This document shows positions 26,241 through 37,985 of a stretch of DNA of 64,000 nucleotides, piece after piece (positions within the stretch are counted from its first letter, which is position 1; each line of letters begins with the position of its first letter). Source of the stretch: Hydractinia symbiolongicarpus (Eukaryota; Cnidaria; Hydrozoa; Anthoathecata; Hydractiniidae); assembly GCF_029227915.1 (NCBI RefSeq), contig NC_079884.1, positions 1,738,001-1,802,000 on the forward strand, written 5' to 3'. Under the pieces are notes generated by a model, which ran no database searches, was not told the origin of the DNA, and was given only the letters and a program-made list of their open reading frames with translations. Made by a program: the position numbers and the translations under genes.

Positions 26241-26588
26241 AATTGTTAAAGAAAATGTCTCATTGTATTACTATTTTGTCAATTAGAATAATAAAAAATT
26301 CAGCGAGATTATCGAAGCTACTGAAAGTTTTTGTAATTCCGGAATAAATTATCACGAAATTATAAATATAGTACTTCTTTACTAATTCGAAACTGTTGGT
26401 TGTGGTGGTGACGGAGCTTAACATATGTGTAATTTGTTCTAATTAAATTGAAATTAAGTAAAGTGATACTTCTAGCTTTTTTGAAACTCCAAAACGAGTT
26501 CTTTGCAAACATTTTTTGTAGATAACTTTTTTTGTAGATAGCTGTTTTTGATAGTCCTAATAAAAAATTCAGCGAAATATTCGAAGAA

Positions 26589-26653
26589 TCTAGCCAGCGC
26601 GGAAAGGTTCAACCCAGTATCTAGTGGGATGTTGGTTAGTACCGCTGGCTAGA
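26589..26653. repeat. Nested hairpin motif, copy 2 of 4
   Basis: TCTAGCCAGCG and CGCTGGCTAGA form a perfect 11-bp stem. Inside lies a second imperfect stem around cccagtatctagtggg. Related copies occur near 22627, 40331 and 41628. Confidence 0.6.
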
Positions 26654-27084
26654 TTACCTAATAATTTTAAATTATAATTCAAAAATTGGAAAATAATGTG
26701 AGAGCATCATAGTACTTTTGATCCTCAATCAGGTTTCAAATAGCTCAAGTTTGAAGAACAGAATAGTGAAGTTTGCATACAAATACGAAGGAAAACGTCG
26801 TCGATATAAAGAAATATAACTACGGATAAAGCTTTAACCAAGCTGATAATTCGTGAAATTTCCATCGAATGAAACCGTCGTCGATAAGAAGAAAAATAAC
26901 AAGGGATGAAAATTTTACATAGCTGATGATTCTTGAAAAAGCCAATATAAAATAATACAAATGATGACATTTTTACAATAACTGGTCAATCGACTTGTTT
27001 TAAACCTTTCAAACGGGTAGGTCGCCATTCTTCGATGTAATAAATTTGATTCTGCTTTGTTTTGAGGAATTAGAATTTAAGTAA

Positions 27085-27320
27085 TATTTAATTTAACACC
27101 AATATCCTATAATAAATTAATGAAGCCATTACAGTGCATATAAAACTTTGAGGCCAAATAACTTAGAGACAAGGTGGTGACGTCAATGATTGTTCACCGC
27201 GTGGGTAACTAGGATCACTTAGGACCAATTTGGGTAAGTTTCCCAAACCTGGGTCCCCAAATTCGTTTCGAAATAGACGCATCCAAAAATTGTTCTACAA
27301 AAAAATTGAGATGAGCGTCA
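27085..27320 (+). mobile_element. Fragment of short Helitron family (internal part)
   Basis: The segment containing ttgaggccaaataactt, tggtgacgtcaatga and gaccaatttgggtaagtt is shared with 30690-31010, 32260-32430 and 40555-40720. The first of the last two lies inside an element with Helitron-like ends. No ends were found here. Confidence 0.5.
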
Positions 27321-28376
27321 ACATATGAAGTAACATGACAATACTCGTTGGCAATACTCGTAGAGGTGAGTAACTCACATTTCTACTTGCTCCAATTTTC
27401 CTAAAAACTCAAAACTAGTGTAGATGATTACCAAGTCAGTAACTTTAATGATTAACTTTACATTAGGGGTTCTTTTGCGCCGATCAAACAAGGAGAACAA
27501 AGTATGCGTACGCGTGTGCTTTGTATTGCGATTGCTGGAAAATTAAATTTTAAAACGGGCATCTAATTATTTTAAAACTCATTGTTTTCCTAGAATGAAG
27601 TTGCTGAACCTGCATACAGTTTAAAAACGAATGACAACTCAACCAAAAAGGCGATCTTCACCGTGGAAGAAGAAGCTCAACAAGTGAAATAGAAAGAAGC
27701 GCCTACATACAATGAGGTCCAGTTGTGGACAAGATCGTGCTAAAGTCCAAACAAAAACAATGTTAAACAAGAAATTGCTATTGGATTACATATTTCTAGA
27801 GAATTTCACAAAAATATGATCTTGCTGGCAGTAACTCTTCGGGAAGTTTAATTGCACATATTATTGGCCGTCGATCTATGCGAATGGTTTATTTATCTGT
27901 ACTTAAACAACGAAATTAAATAGACTCCGTGACAAAGAAGGCCGTGTGACAAAAATTTATCCTCTTTGACGAAGGGCATTTGAGCCGTAAAAAATGAGCT
28001 GTACTCCTTGACGGAGGATCACTAGACCGTAAACACCAGATTCCAGTGTTGCAAGGACAAAAACGGGATAAAAAACCTTGCCTGCAGACCCGCAATTTAC
28101 GGTATCAGATAACGTCGTTATCTTAATGCATTTCTTTTCTTCAATTCATCTCTTTGTTTATATGGCATTCGAAGATGGCCTGGTTACTTTTGAATCTCAG
28201 AGTTGCTGAGTATTAGGTTCAGAGACATAGGTTTTTTTATATCTTTTTTCTTGATGTAATTATTCCGTCGACGTGGCACACAAAAACTACTGATTCAATA
28301 ATTCATTTATTTATCCGTTCATTCGCCAATTTATTCGTTCATTCATTCATCCGTTTATTCGTTTCTTTATTCATTC

Positions 28377-29073
28377 ATTCGTTCGTTCGTTCGTTCGTTC
28401 GTTCGTTCGTTCGTTCGTTCGTTCGTTCGTTCGTTCGTTCGTTCGTTCGTTCGTTCGTTCGTTCGTTCGTTCGTTCGTTCGTTCGTTCGTTCGTTCGTTC
28501 GTTCGTTCGTTCGTTCGTTCGTTCGTTCGTTCGTTCGTTCGTTCGTTCGTTCGTTCGTTCGTTCGTTCGTTCGTTCGTTCGTTCGTTCGTTCGTTCGTTC
28601 GTTCGTTCGTTCGTTCGTTCGTTCGTTCGTTCGTTCGTTCGTTCGTTCGTTCGTTCGTTCGTTCGTTCGTTCGTTCGTTCGTTCGTTCGTTCGTTCGTTC
28701 GTTCGTTCGTTCGTTCGTTCGTTCGTTCGTTCGTTCGTTCGTTCGTTCGTTCGTTCGTTCGTTCGTTCGTTCGTTCGTTCGTTCGTTCGTTCGTTCGTTC
28801 GTTCGTTCGTTCGTTCGTTCGTTCGTTCGTTCGTTCGTTCGTTCGTTCGTTCGTTCGTTCGTTCGTTCGTTCGTTCGTTCGTTCGTTCGTTCGTTCGTTC
28901 GTTCGTTCGTTCGTTCGTTCGTTCGTTCGTTCGTTCGTTCGTTCGTTCGTTCGTTCGTTCGTTCGTTCGTTCGTTCGTTCGTTCGTTCGTTCGTTCGTTC
29001 GTTCGTTCGTTCGTTCGTTCGTTCGTTCGTTCGTTCGTTCGTTCGTTCGTTCGTTCGTTCGTTCGTTCGTTCG
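28377..29073 (+). repeat. Pure (TTCG)n tetranucleotide array, about 174 copies
   Basis: Nearly 700 bp of uninterrupted ttcg repeats follow a short (ATTC)n lead-in. The array contains one CpG every four bases in otherwise AT-rich DNA. The repeat has no stop codon in any frame, so the long Thr-Asn-Glu-Arg reading on the minus strand is an artefact. Confidence 0.95.
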
Positions 29074-29815
29074 TTGGTTCGTTGGTTCGTTGGTTCGTTG
29101 GTTCGTTGGTTCGTTGGTTCGTTGGTTCGTTGGTTCGTTGGTTCGTTGGTTCGTTGGTTGGTTCGTTGGTTGGTTGGTTCGTTGGTTGGTTCGTTGGTTG
29201 GTTGGTTCGTTGGTTGGTTCGTTGGTTGATTCGTTCGTTGGTTGATTCGTTCGTTCGTTGATTCGTTCGTTGGTTCGTTGGTTGGTTCGTTCGTTGGTTC
29301 GTTGATTCGTTCGTTGGTTCGTTGGTTGATTCGTTCGTTCGTTCGTTGGTTCGTTGGTTGATTCGTTCGTTGGTTCGTTGGTTGATTCGTTCGTTCGTTG
29401 ATTCGTTCGTTCGTTCGTTGATTCGTTCGTTCGTTGATTCGTTCGTTCGTTCGTTGATTCGTTCGTTCGTTGATTCGTTCGTTCGTTGATTCGTTCGTTC
29501 GTTGATTCGTTCGTTCGTTGATTCGTTCGTTCGTTGATTCGTTCGTTCGTTCGTTGATTCGTTCGTTCGTTCGTTGATTCGTTCGTTCGTTGATTCGTTC
29601 GTTCGTTCGTTGATTCGTTCGTTCGTTGATTCGTTCGTTCGTTCGTTGATTCGTTCGTTCGTTGATTCGTTAGTTCGTTGATTCGTTCGTTCGTTGATTC
29701 GTTAGTTCGTTGATTCGTTCGTTCGTTGATTCGTTCGTTCGTTGATTCGTTGATTCGTTGATTCGTTGATTCGTTGATTCGTTGATTCGTTCGTTCGTTG
29801 ATTCGTTCGTTCGTT
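29074..29815 (+). repeat. Derived TTGG/TTGA-interrupted continuation of the TTCG array
   Basis: From 29074 the array becomes ttcgttgg units, then mixed ttcg/ttgg, then ttgattcg combinations with higher-order patterns of 8-16 bp. This looks like progressive point mutation and re-amplification of the pure array. Confidence 0.9.
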
Positions 29816-29970
29816 ATCAACGTCGTTGATATACGTTCGTTCGTTATCAACGTCGTTGATATACGTTCGTTCGTTATCAACGTCGTTGATATACGTTCGT
29901 TCGTTATCAACGTCGTTGATATACGTTCGTTCGTTATCAACGTCGTTGATATACGTTGATATACGTTCAT
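29816..29970 (+). repeat. 30-bp palindromic minisatellite, about 5 copies
   Basis: Exact 30-bp units start at 29818, 29848, 29878 and 29908, with a partial fifth. Each contains the perfect inverted repeat ATCAACG-T-CGTTGAT followed by atacgttcgttcgtt. Confidence 0.9.
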
Positions 29971-30400
29971 TCATTCATTCATTTATTCATTCGTTTATAC
30001 GTTCATTCGTTTATACGTTCATTCGTTTATACGTTCATTCGTCTACTCATTTTCATTCGTCTACTCATTTTCATTCGTTCGATTAATTTATTCGTTCTTT
30101 CATTCGTTAATTAGTTGTCATTGGTTTATTGTCATTGTTCCATTCTATCTGGTTTGTTCTGTCATTGTTTTATTCAGTATATTCCCTTATTTATTTATTC
30201 GTTTATTTATTTATTCGTTTATTTATTCATTCATTTGTTTATTTTATACAGCATATTCCCTTATTTATTTATTCATTTATTTATTCTTTTATTTATTCGT
30301 TTTGTCTCTTTATTTCTTCGTTTATTTATTTATTCCTTCGTTTATTTAATCGTGTCTTTGTTTATTTACCATAACATCATAAATATTTTCATCAGTTTCA
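29971..30400 (+). repeat. Degenerate ATTC/TTTATT simple repeat tail
   Basis: Decayed attcattc, ttcgtttatacg and ttatttattc units trail off the array. The Phe/Ser/Tyr-rich readings are artefacts. Confidence 0.8.
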
Positions 30401-30689
30401 ATGCAAGATAAGACATTATGAGACGCCTTAAGTAAAGAATTCTTAAAGGCTCCCTTTCGGATTATCAGCAGTGATTTACCAGCTGTGTCGTATATTTACA
30501 CAGTGGCCTCTACATGTTCCTCTTTGTTCTATATAATGCCCTTCCATATATTCTACATCAAGCGGCCAGTTGTATTAATTTAACCACCGAAATTAATACA
30601 CCTACCACCCAGGCTGATTGCAGATATTTGACTAGCTACCTTTTCACATTAATTAAAATACGTACAAGTATCTTAAAACATCGCCTATA

Positions 30690-32166
30690 AATTTGTACAA
30701 AGCCATTGCATTGCACTTTTAAACTTAAGGTTAAATAACTTGGAAACGGGTGGAAATAATTGACATCATCTTCTGCGTGGGTAACTAGGGACCACCTGGG
30801 ACCAATTTGGGTAAGTTCCCAAACTTGGGTCCCCAAATCCGTTTTGACATAAACGGATTTATAACGTCATCAAAAACCTTTTAAGCATAATATTCCCGTA
30901 ACCGTTGGTCAAAAGTACATGATCCTACACATTTTCTTGATCAGCGGTTCAAGAGCTATAACATGAGGGCAACGGGTATACAAATTTCGAAAAAATAAAT
31001 TTCTGTACTTTTATTAGGGACTTTGCCGACGTCTTAGCTACTGTTATCTGATAACTAATGTTAGCTAAGCTTCTTAGCTAGCTTTAACCTATCTCTTCTT
31101 GGTGTGACTCATTGTTATGGCCATATAGTATAATTTTTTCACATTACCTGTGAACTTTTACAAAGGAGGTCACAATATGACAAGTGGAACGAATTTTATA
31201 GAATTTTAAAGTGTGTGTGTTAGGTTATTTTTATTGTTTTGTTTCTGACATCCCGTTAAACGTTTGTCAGCCTACATGTAATATGCCAGTGTTTTTTACA
31301 GGGTTTTTTTACATTCGATTGGAAATTTAGTAAGCTGTTGTATAAGATGTCTTCATATTTCGTAATATAAGCTATTGTTGGGGAGAACTAACTGTATCTG
31401 ATGTCATATTTGGTGGAAGAAAATTCCAGGTTTCACGGTTTTGTTTTTCTTGAGAATTTTACAAAATTTTGTAGGGATATATAAATATTTGCTGATGATA
31501 AAAAAATACTTAATGTTCTGACTGAAACTGTTTTTGTTTTTTATATTTTGTAATCTAAACGGATGGACTGTATGCACTGAAATGACTGATTTTTCAAAAT
31601 TTTGATGTGTTTTATAACCTTTTTGTGGAAGATTAATGGGTATTGGCAATATACGATATGCTGAATGAAATTATTTTTGTTGATTTAGATGTGTTTCTGT
31701 TTTATCTGTTTTACATTTTAAAATAATGAGCTTTTTTATTCAAGTTTATTCTTTGCTTATTGATTTTTTGACATTAAGGTTCAAAATTGTTGGTAAAGGG
31801 CAGTACGGATCATCATACTAAAAAAAAAAAATTTTGATGGCTTTTTCATATTTTTGTATAAGCTTTTAAGGGAAAGACAATATTTAAAATATGTAACTCT
31901 TGCAGGCCAACTTTTTGACATTTCAGAATAAAATACTGAGGGTTTTCAACATAATCACTTATAAGATGTACATGTTTGAGATGCGTTATTTCTGACATTG
32001 TTATTATCCGTGTTGTGACTGTTGGTGTTGTAACTGTCGGTGTTCTTACTGTCGGTTTTGTGAGTATTGCTGGACTTTTTTTATTTTGTGTAAGTTTTGT
32101 GTGGAGGATTTAATGCGATTTGACATTTAATATTTGGTGTAAAATTTTACGGGCCTTATCGACTAG
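30690..32166 (+). mobile_element. Helitron-derived segments ending at a CTAG terminus
   Basis: The left part, 30690-31010, matches the short Helitron family interior. The middle, about 31020-31790, matches 58300-58672 plus 59190-59228 plus 60980-61430 of the large Helitron on the right, but without the MITE and Crypton found there. The right end is acgggccttatcgactag at 32149-32166, identical to the 3' end of the complete short Helitron at 32678. I read it as a deletion derivative or composite of Helitron copies. The exact left end is not determined. Confidence 0.5.
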
Positions 32167-32678
32167 TCTATATAATAATACGCCAGTTCTGTGTCTCTGT
32201 AACAGGCAAAGTGGATGTGTTCATTTTTCTTTGATGTTGCCAAAATTTTCTTTGCAGTAACCCATATTAAATTAATGAATCCGTTACAGTGCACTTAAAA
32301 CTTTGAGGCCAAATAATTTGGAATCCAGGTGCTGACGTCAATGATTTTTTTACCGCGTGGATAACTAGGGACCACGTTGGACCAATTTGGGTTTTCCAAA
32401 CCTGGGTCCCCGAGTCCGTTTTGGAATGAAACCCCTATATCTCTGCAACCGTTTGTCAAAAGTTCATGTTCCTATACATTTTCTTGATTAGTATTTTAAG
32501 ATATAGGCGATTACTATACATTATTTTGATCAGCGTTTCAACCTCTAAACATTACAGACAAAAAATGACTAAATTTCACCAATTTTCTTTTTGTATATGT
32601 ACTGCTGACATCAGTAAAAGGTCTAAAATAACCAATTTTTACATTGTCCTCTTGCCTGCCACGGGCCTTATCGACTAG
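32167..32678 (+). mobile_element. Complete short non-autonomous Helitron, 512 bp
   Basis: It begins TCTATATAATAATACGCC and ends ACGGGCCTTATCGACTAG, followed by T. This matches the TC...CTRR termini expected of Helitrons. It has no coding capacity. Related copies start at 40405 and share the interior block with ttgaggccaaataattt and gaccaatttgggtt. Its 5' end abuts the CTAG end of the preceding element without any intervening base. A strong terminal hairpin was not obvious, which is why confidence is moderate. Confidence 0.6.
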
Positions 32679-32839
32679 TATATTATATTTTTACGCTTAT
32701 ATTCTCCTGTAGATAGCCTACCGATTAGTAAAAATCCGCGCAGGGTGGACTGTAATTTATCGGGATTTTTCATTTCAGGTCAGAAACTACTGCGGGTTAT
32801 AGTCGTAAATCATATTGTTACCCAAGACACGCAATACAA

Positions 32840-34308
32840 ATACGTCGGTTGATCGACCTCTCCATATACTGTCAGTAGTCTTCACCATCACATCTCCATG
32901 ACATCTGAATCTCAGAAAGACATTCAGTGGTGGTTAGAATTTTTACCCACTTGGAATGGCAGGGCAATAATTCAAAATCAACATTTCACATCTGAAAGCC
33001 TTAATATGTTTACTGATGCCTCACAGCGTGGCCTGGGAGGTTTTTACAATGGGAAATGGTTTTCTATACCTTTCGATAACTCTAATAGTTACAGTATTAC
33101 ATTCCTTGAGTTACTTGCAGTTGTAATTGCCGTGACTACTTGGGGTGCACAATGGGTTGATACCAAAATTACTATCTACACAGACAATGAAGCCATTGTG
33201 CACATATGGAAAACGGGCTCTTGTAAGTGTAAGGATATCATGAGGCTTTTGCGGTTGCTGTTCTTCTTCATTGCTAACCATAACATAAATGTTCTAATGC
33301 ATCATATTTATGGGAAATCAAATACTTACGCTGATTTATTCTCCCGTTTACAGGTCAACCAGTTCAAGAAGCAGTGTACATACGCCGAGCCGCACCCCAC
33401 CCCTCTTTCGCCGTTGATCCTGGACCTCTTAGAGTAACCATGAATAATTTTCTTGATGCTGCGCTTTCACCAAATACCAGACTTACTTACCGTGCTGGAC
33501 TAAAATCTTATAGAATGTTTTGCAATCAATTTCGGTTTCCGATGTTCCCGCTAGTTAAATTAAGACTCCAATTGTATGTCACCTTTATGTCCGCTCGTGT
33601 TAAATACTCTACAATCAAAGTGTACTTGTGTGGTATACAGTACCAAAGCTTGGTTTCCGGCTTCAGAGAAAAAATTTCAGACATGGGTATACTATTTTAC
33701 GTGTTGAGGGGAATTCGGCGAACAGAAAATACCATTACACGACAGAGAGCACCCATCACACCATCCCACTTACAGGAAATGTTAACATTTATTTATAAAT
33801 CCAGATTTACACCTTCTGATAAAGCTATGTGGAAATGCCTAGTTTTGTTTTTGCCTCTCTTCGTGTAATGGTACCCTTACCATGACAATTAAAAGCTCCA
33901 AGACTGACCCCCTTTCGGAAAACATTTAAAATTCGTTTTGGACGAATTGGCGGTAGCATGTGCCCATTGGCAGCGTTCTCCCAATATCTTGTGTACAGGG
34001 GTACCCATTGTGGTCCCTGGTTTGTCTTATCCACTGGAGAATTCGTTACAAGGAAATTGGTTTGTGCTTTTTTAAAAATTAGTGTTACAGACAGCCTTGA
34101 CCTCAATACACATAGTTTTAGAATTGGTGGGGCGTCGGCAGCAGCGTCCTGTGGTATACCAGATTCCGCAATTAAGATTTTAGGAAGATGGTCCAGTGAT
34201 TGTTACCGTCGATATATACATCTCCCAGACAGAGTTCTTAAGAATTGGTGTTTCAACATGGCTAACCTAAAAGACGTGCCCAAGTTGTGGGATATACGTT
34301 TTGTATAA
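32840..34308 (+). pseudogene. DIRS-like retroelement remnant: RNase H plus tyrosine recombinase
   Basis: The open frame 32898-33437 has RNase H landmarks: FTDAS, FLELLAV, YTDNEA and a NTYADLFSR end, preceded by the IQWWLEFLPTWNG motif common before RNase H in DIRS elements. A further matching stretch, RRLIDLS, lies upstream in another frame near 32850. A second frame, ATG at 33440, encodes the recombinase N-terminal domain and overlaps or abuts the first. The catalytic part is split by frameshifts near 33850-33910. The LRV arginine, HSFRIG, LGRWSS and RRYI motifs give the R...H-x-x-R...Y pattern, ending at the stop 34306-34308. Reverse transcriptase, gag and termini are absent, so the copy is truncated and dead. 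Confidence 0.8.
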
Positions 34309-34610
34309 AAATTATGACAATTAACATTGTTTAGTTGTATTGCTCTTTATGCGTATATTGTTGTTGATTATATGGAAACATAGTTTTTCTCACCAAGATA
34401 CTTAGATTTTCCTGTGTTATGCCTGTGCCAATTTGGGGACAATTTGGGGATGTCGGGCTTCCTAAGTCAGCCAAAAAATTTGGACAGATACACGTGTGTG
34501 GCCTGTTGATTATATCATTACTTGATATTATTACTGTATGCTATTATTAATTTATAATATTATTATTATTTATATTGAAGAATAGAAGAGAATAATGAGA
34601 TGTGAGGAAG

Positions 34611-35035
34611 TAATGCCGTGGGAGACATTCACAATTGCAGTGCAGCCAAGATGTACATGTCATTGTGAGTGTGTCATACCATTAAAGTGCATTTTGACGA
34701 AGAGAATAATGAGATATGCCGTGGTAGACATTCAAGCTTGTCGTACCATTGAAGTGCATACGTAATGCCGTGGGAGACATTCAAGCTTGTCGTTCCATTG
34801 AAGTGCATTATGATGAAATGATGATGAAATGCCGTGGTAGACATTCAAGCTTGTCGTACCATTGAAGTGCATTATGACAAGAGAATAATGAGATATGCCG
34901 TGGGAGACATTCAAGCTTGTCGTACCATTGAAGTGCATATGATGAAATTAATGCCGTGGGGGACATTCAAGCTTGTCCTACCATTGAAGTGCACTATGAT
35001 GAAATGCCGTGGGAGACACTCACAATGGAGTGCAG
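34611..35035 (+). repeat. Tandem repeat, 55-65-bp unit, about 7 copies
   Basis: Units contain atgccgtgggagacattc, aagcttgtcgtaccattg and aagtgcat plus a variable tgatgaaat or gagaataatgag spacer. Units at both ends are more diverged. The array lies in the region absent from copy B, downstream of the recombinase fragment, and may belong to the 3' end of that element. Confidence 0.75.
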
Positions 35036-35159
35036 CCTAGATTGCATGTCATTGGGAGTGGGTCATAACATTTAAGTGCATATGCTGGGGTTAGTGCGGT
35101 TTTTGTATCTGCACATGTATCTGTCCTGCCTGTTATTGTTTAATCTTATTGCCTGGCAT

Positions 35160-37985
35160 CCCAATCCATGCCCGGCGCATTGAGGTGAAGCGCTTTAATA
35201 CAGGTATGAAGTGTGTCGTAAATCGAGTGAAGCACACACAATATTATTCTGTTTCCGGTGTAAAAGTTCAAAAAAAACCTTACTCCAGGGCTGAGGGCTT
35301 AGTACAGTTACACCCATCCATATAGGTGTAATACCTATCGCCAAAAAACTGTACAACTTCATTTGGATGGTAACACAGAAAAGAGCGCGTCGTTAACACT
35401 TCGCTGAGCGCTTAGTACAGGTATGCAGTGTCGCACATCCATATAAGCGCAATATCTTTTTGCAAATCTAGATAGCAACCACCCCAAATAAATATAAATA
35501 GGAATGAATAAAACTAGCTAGAGCTAGCTGGCTTAAGCAGGATGATTCCCTTAAATAATCCTACAGATGCAAAGTACGTAGAAAATATCAAAACCAATCT
35601 TACAAACCTCACACCATCACTTTCAAACCAAGATAGCAATCCTAAATGTAGCATGTTACCTCCGTCGGCATGTTAATGCCACGATGAACTTGTATTGGTT
35701 ATTAGAAAAAAATTGAGCCCCGTGATTGGTCTATTACGCGTGAGCGTCAAAACAAAGGCAGTAAAAAAGGGATCTGAAAAAACGAGATGCCATGTTGCGA
35801 AGAGACCGGCAGGATGCGGCTATTATTATAAAGACTAAGCTGTTCATATTTTGCGCTCATGCATTGATAATTTATATTGCAAACATCTTGCGACAAAACA
35901 TGAGAAGCAGATCATCAGCACTTTCTCAATTTCAGCCACGTTTAATTTCACGCGTTCCCTCGCGCGAAACTACACAGAAATATAGTGCTTCTTTTTCACC
36001 CCTTTCCACTGCGGTTTAATTGACAGAAATCTTTATTTTGTTAACAATAACTACAACTGAACTGAAGCAATATTGATCAGTCAAAGCTCTTGAGAAGTAG
36101 AATATGAATTGACCTACCCAGCTAGCTCGTGTACTCAGTAATCGCGTCTCAAGTGTCGAGAATCCTATAAAAAGTCTTTTAAAAAACAATCCGTTCTTAA
36201 TCGTACATTGCTGACGCCCTACCGTATTCTTTGAATACATTGATATTTAGGCTTGCGGCTTTAGAATGTACGGAATTCCGCTCAGCTTTGCTTTCCGGGC
36301 GTGAAAACTACAGCGTCTGGAAGTAAGTCCTAATGGTGATTACCGCATTTTTGGAAGGCCCGTAATTGACTTTGCAACAGGAGTATTCTATTTATTTCAT
36401 TGAGCTATAGCAGCTAAATTAACTTTAATACTTTCTTTATTTACATACAGTGGTTTTTAACGAATGAACAGCTTCTCGAGCGCGTCACAAAAACGGTGAG
36501 GCTGCTTTCAAAAACTAGGAGAAGTTGGCTGCACAATAGTGAAAATTGATTTTTGCGGATCGCCGCGTAATTAAGAACAAACAGGGGTACCTTCGTTGTT
36601 AACATCACCCCTTTGGTCCAGGTACCGGGAATTTATGCACATTTTCAATTTCCACTGATTGTGCATCTTAGTGGGGTCACCAGATTAAAAACATCTTTTT
36701 GCAGAATGCTCCAGAAGTCAGTATAATTTGGGTGCCTTTTTTATTTACATTGATTTTTCGCTTTCGGTTTGGTTTCGGTCCAGCATTTACAGGAATTCGT
36801 AATCTCTTTTGCAGAGCGCGTTACGACAAAGAAAAAAACACTTCAGAAAGTGGATCTTGTGGTTACCATGATGAAATACGTATATTACGGAATACGGAAG
36901 TGAGATAAATCCTAGGGTATTTTCTTTATTTATATTAAGTTTTCGACAATTGGATATTGGTTTTACGAAAAACCGCACATTTTGGTTTCCTGCAATTAAA
37001 CTGTTAAATTAGAAGCACACAGGGAAATTTGACTTTGAATCTCGTCCTCCTGGGCTTCTATTTTCTATTTTGGATGTTTGGATAGCTAATTCTTTCGCAC
37101 TGTTTCTCATTCGAAAAACATATCCTATTAATTCCTATATTTTTTTAGTTAAAATGATTTTTTAAGATAATATCCGATAAAGAACTCAGCATACTGATGT
37201 CGTATGCTGAGTCCGTTTGCATGACAAAAGACGAGGTAGGACTGAGATAACAAAAACGACACAGAACTGTAGTTGGTCGACGATTGCGCAAAAACAGAAA
37301 ATTGCGCGTTATGAATGTAGTATAAAATGCTGACGGGTTGTATTTATGAAGAATAAATTTCAGAAAAAATAAGTTGCGGGCAGTTTTTTTTCCTAAATAA
37401 AAAAATTGCTAGAAATGTCACGTGTGATTGTGGCATGTATATGAGTGGTGAAATTTTGTCACTCCTTCTCACTTTTAGTTGGGATTTCAATGAAATATAT
37501 ATTTAAAAAAAATTATGCGTTGCGGGGGTGGTATTGCATTATCAGACTGTATAATTTTGCTGACTTGCATGCATGGCGGCTGTATTTGTATTTGTTAAAA
37601 TTATTTATTACTTGTATATTTGTGACCAGGTGGTTATTTAGGAGTGCTAGGAATAAACAAACAGATAGATATATCGATGCCAGGGAATCACGTCATTTCT
37701 GCTTTTATTGTTTTCTTTACCAAAGTACCATATTTTAAACATATACAAAGTATAATAACATTATATTTTGTGGAAAATTCTGTTCTAAGGATGCACATAG
37801 GGCTGCTATCGTTGACTTTTTTTGGAGCTTTTACTAATGGAAAGAATTGTCACCCAAAAATCTTTTCGTTTTTACAAATGAATATGTTGCGGTAAAAATC
37901 CACTTTTTTGTAAAACGTTTTATTAGGCGCACGTGAAAAAAAGGAAGTGGCTGCATGCTCCTTTGTTCATTAGTTAAGAACGTAA
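35160..37985 (+). other. 3' part of duplicated unit A, no gene recognised
   Basis: The stretch matches 46090-48350 in order, for example at gctagctagagctagct near 35515, tagcatgtt near 35650, ccgtattctttg near 36222 and ggctgcatgctcc near 37950. Open frames at 35792, 36699, 37445 and 37644 are not conserved between the two copies and have no recognisable motif. Confidence 0.5.

Larger units (their letters stand above)
22620..37985 (+). repeat. Copy A of a large duplicated unit (anchors to 39.9-48.4 kb)
   Basis: A series of homologous anchors occurs in the same order and orientation in a second copy to the right. Pairs are 26589/41628 (hairpin), 26740/41785 (gtttgaagaacagaatagtg), 27505/42795 (cgtgtgctttgtattgcg and its variant), 27940/43600, the TTCG arrays 28377/44155, 30545/45787 (ccatatattctacat), 32700/45850, 35190/46095, 35400/46210, 35510/46310, 35640/46555, 36220/46960 and 37850/48190. 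The offset shrinks stepwise where copy A has extra insertions, about 2.1 kb between 30.57 and 32.69 kb and about 2.3 kb between 32.84 and 35.16 kb. Divergence is substantial, so the duplication is old or the unit is a dispersed repeat. Confidence 0.7.

Noticed and set aside
28375-29970. 531-codon minus-strand ORF of Thr-Asn-Glu-Arg repeats
   Set aside because: It is the translation of the (TTCG)n array, which lacks stop triplets in every frame. There is no unique flanking protein sequence.
34611-35035. Possible CRISPR-like array
   Set aside because: Spacers between repeats are themselves related, so it is an ordinary tandem repeat.
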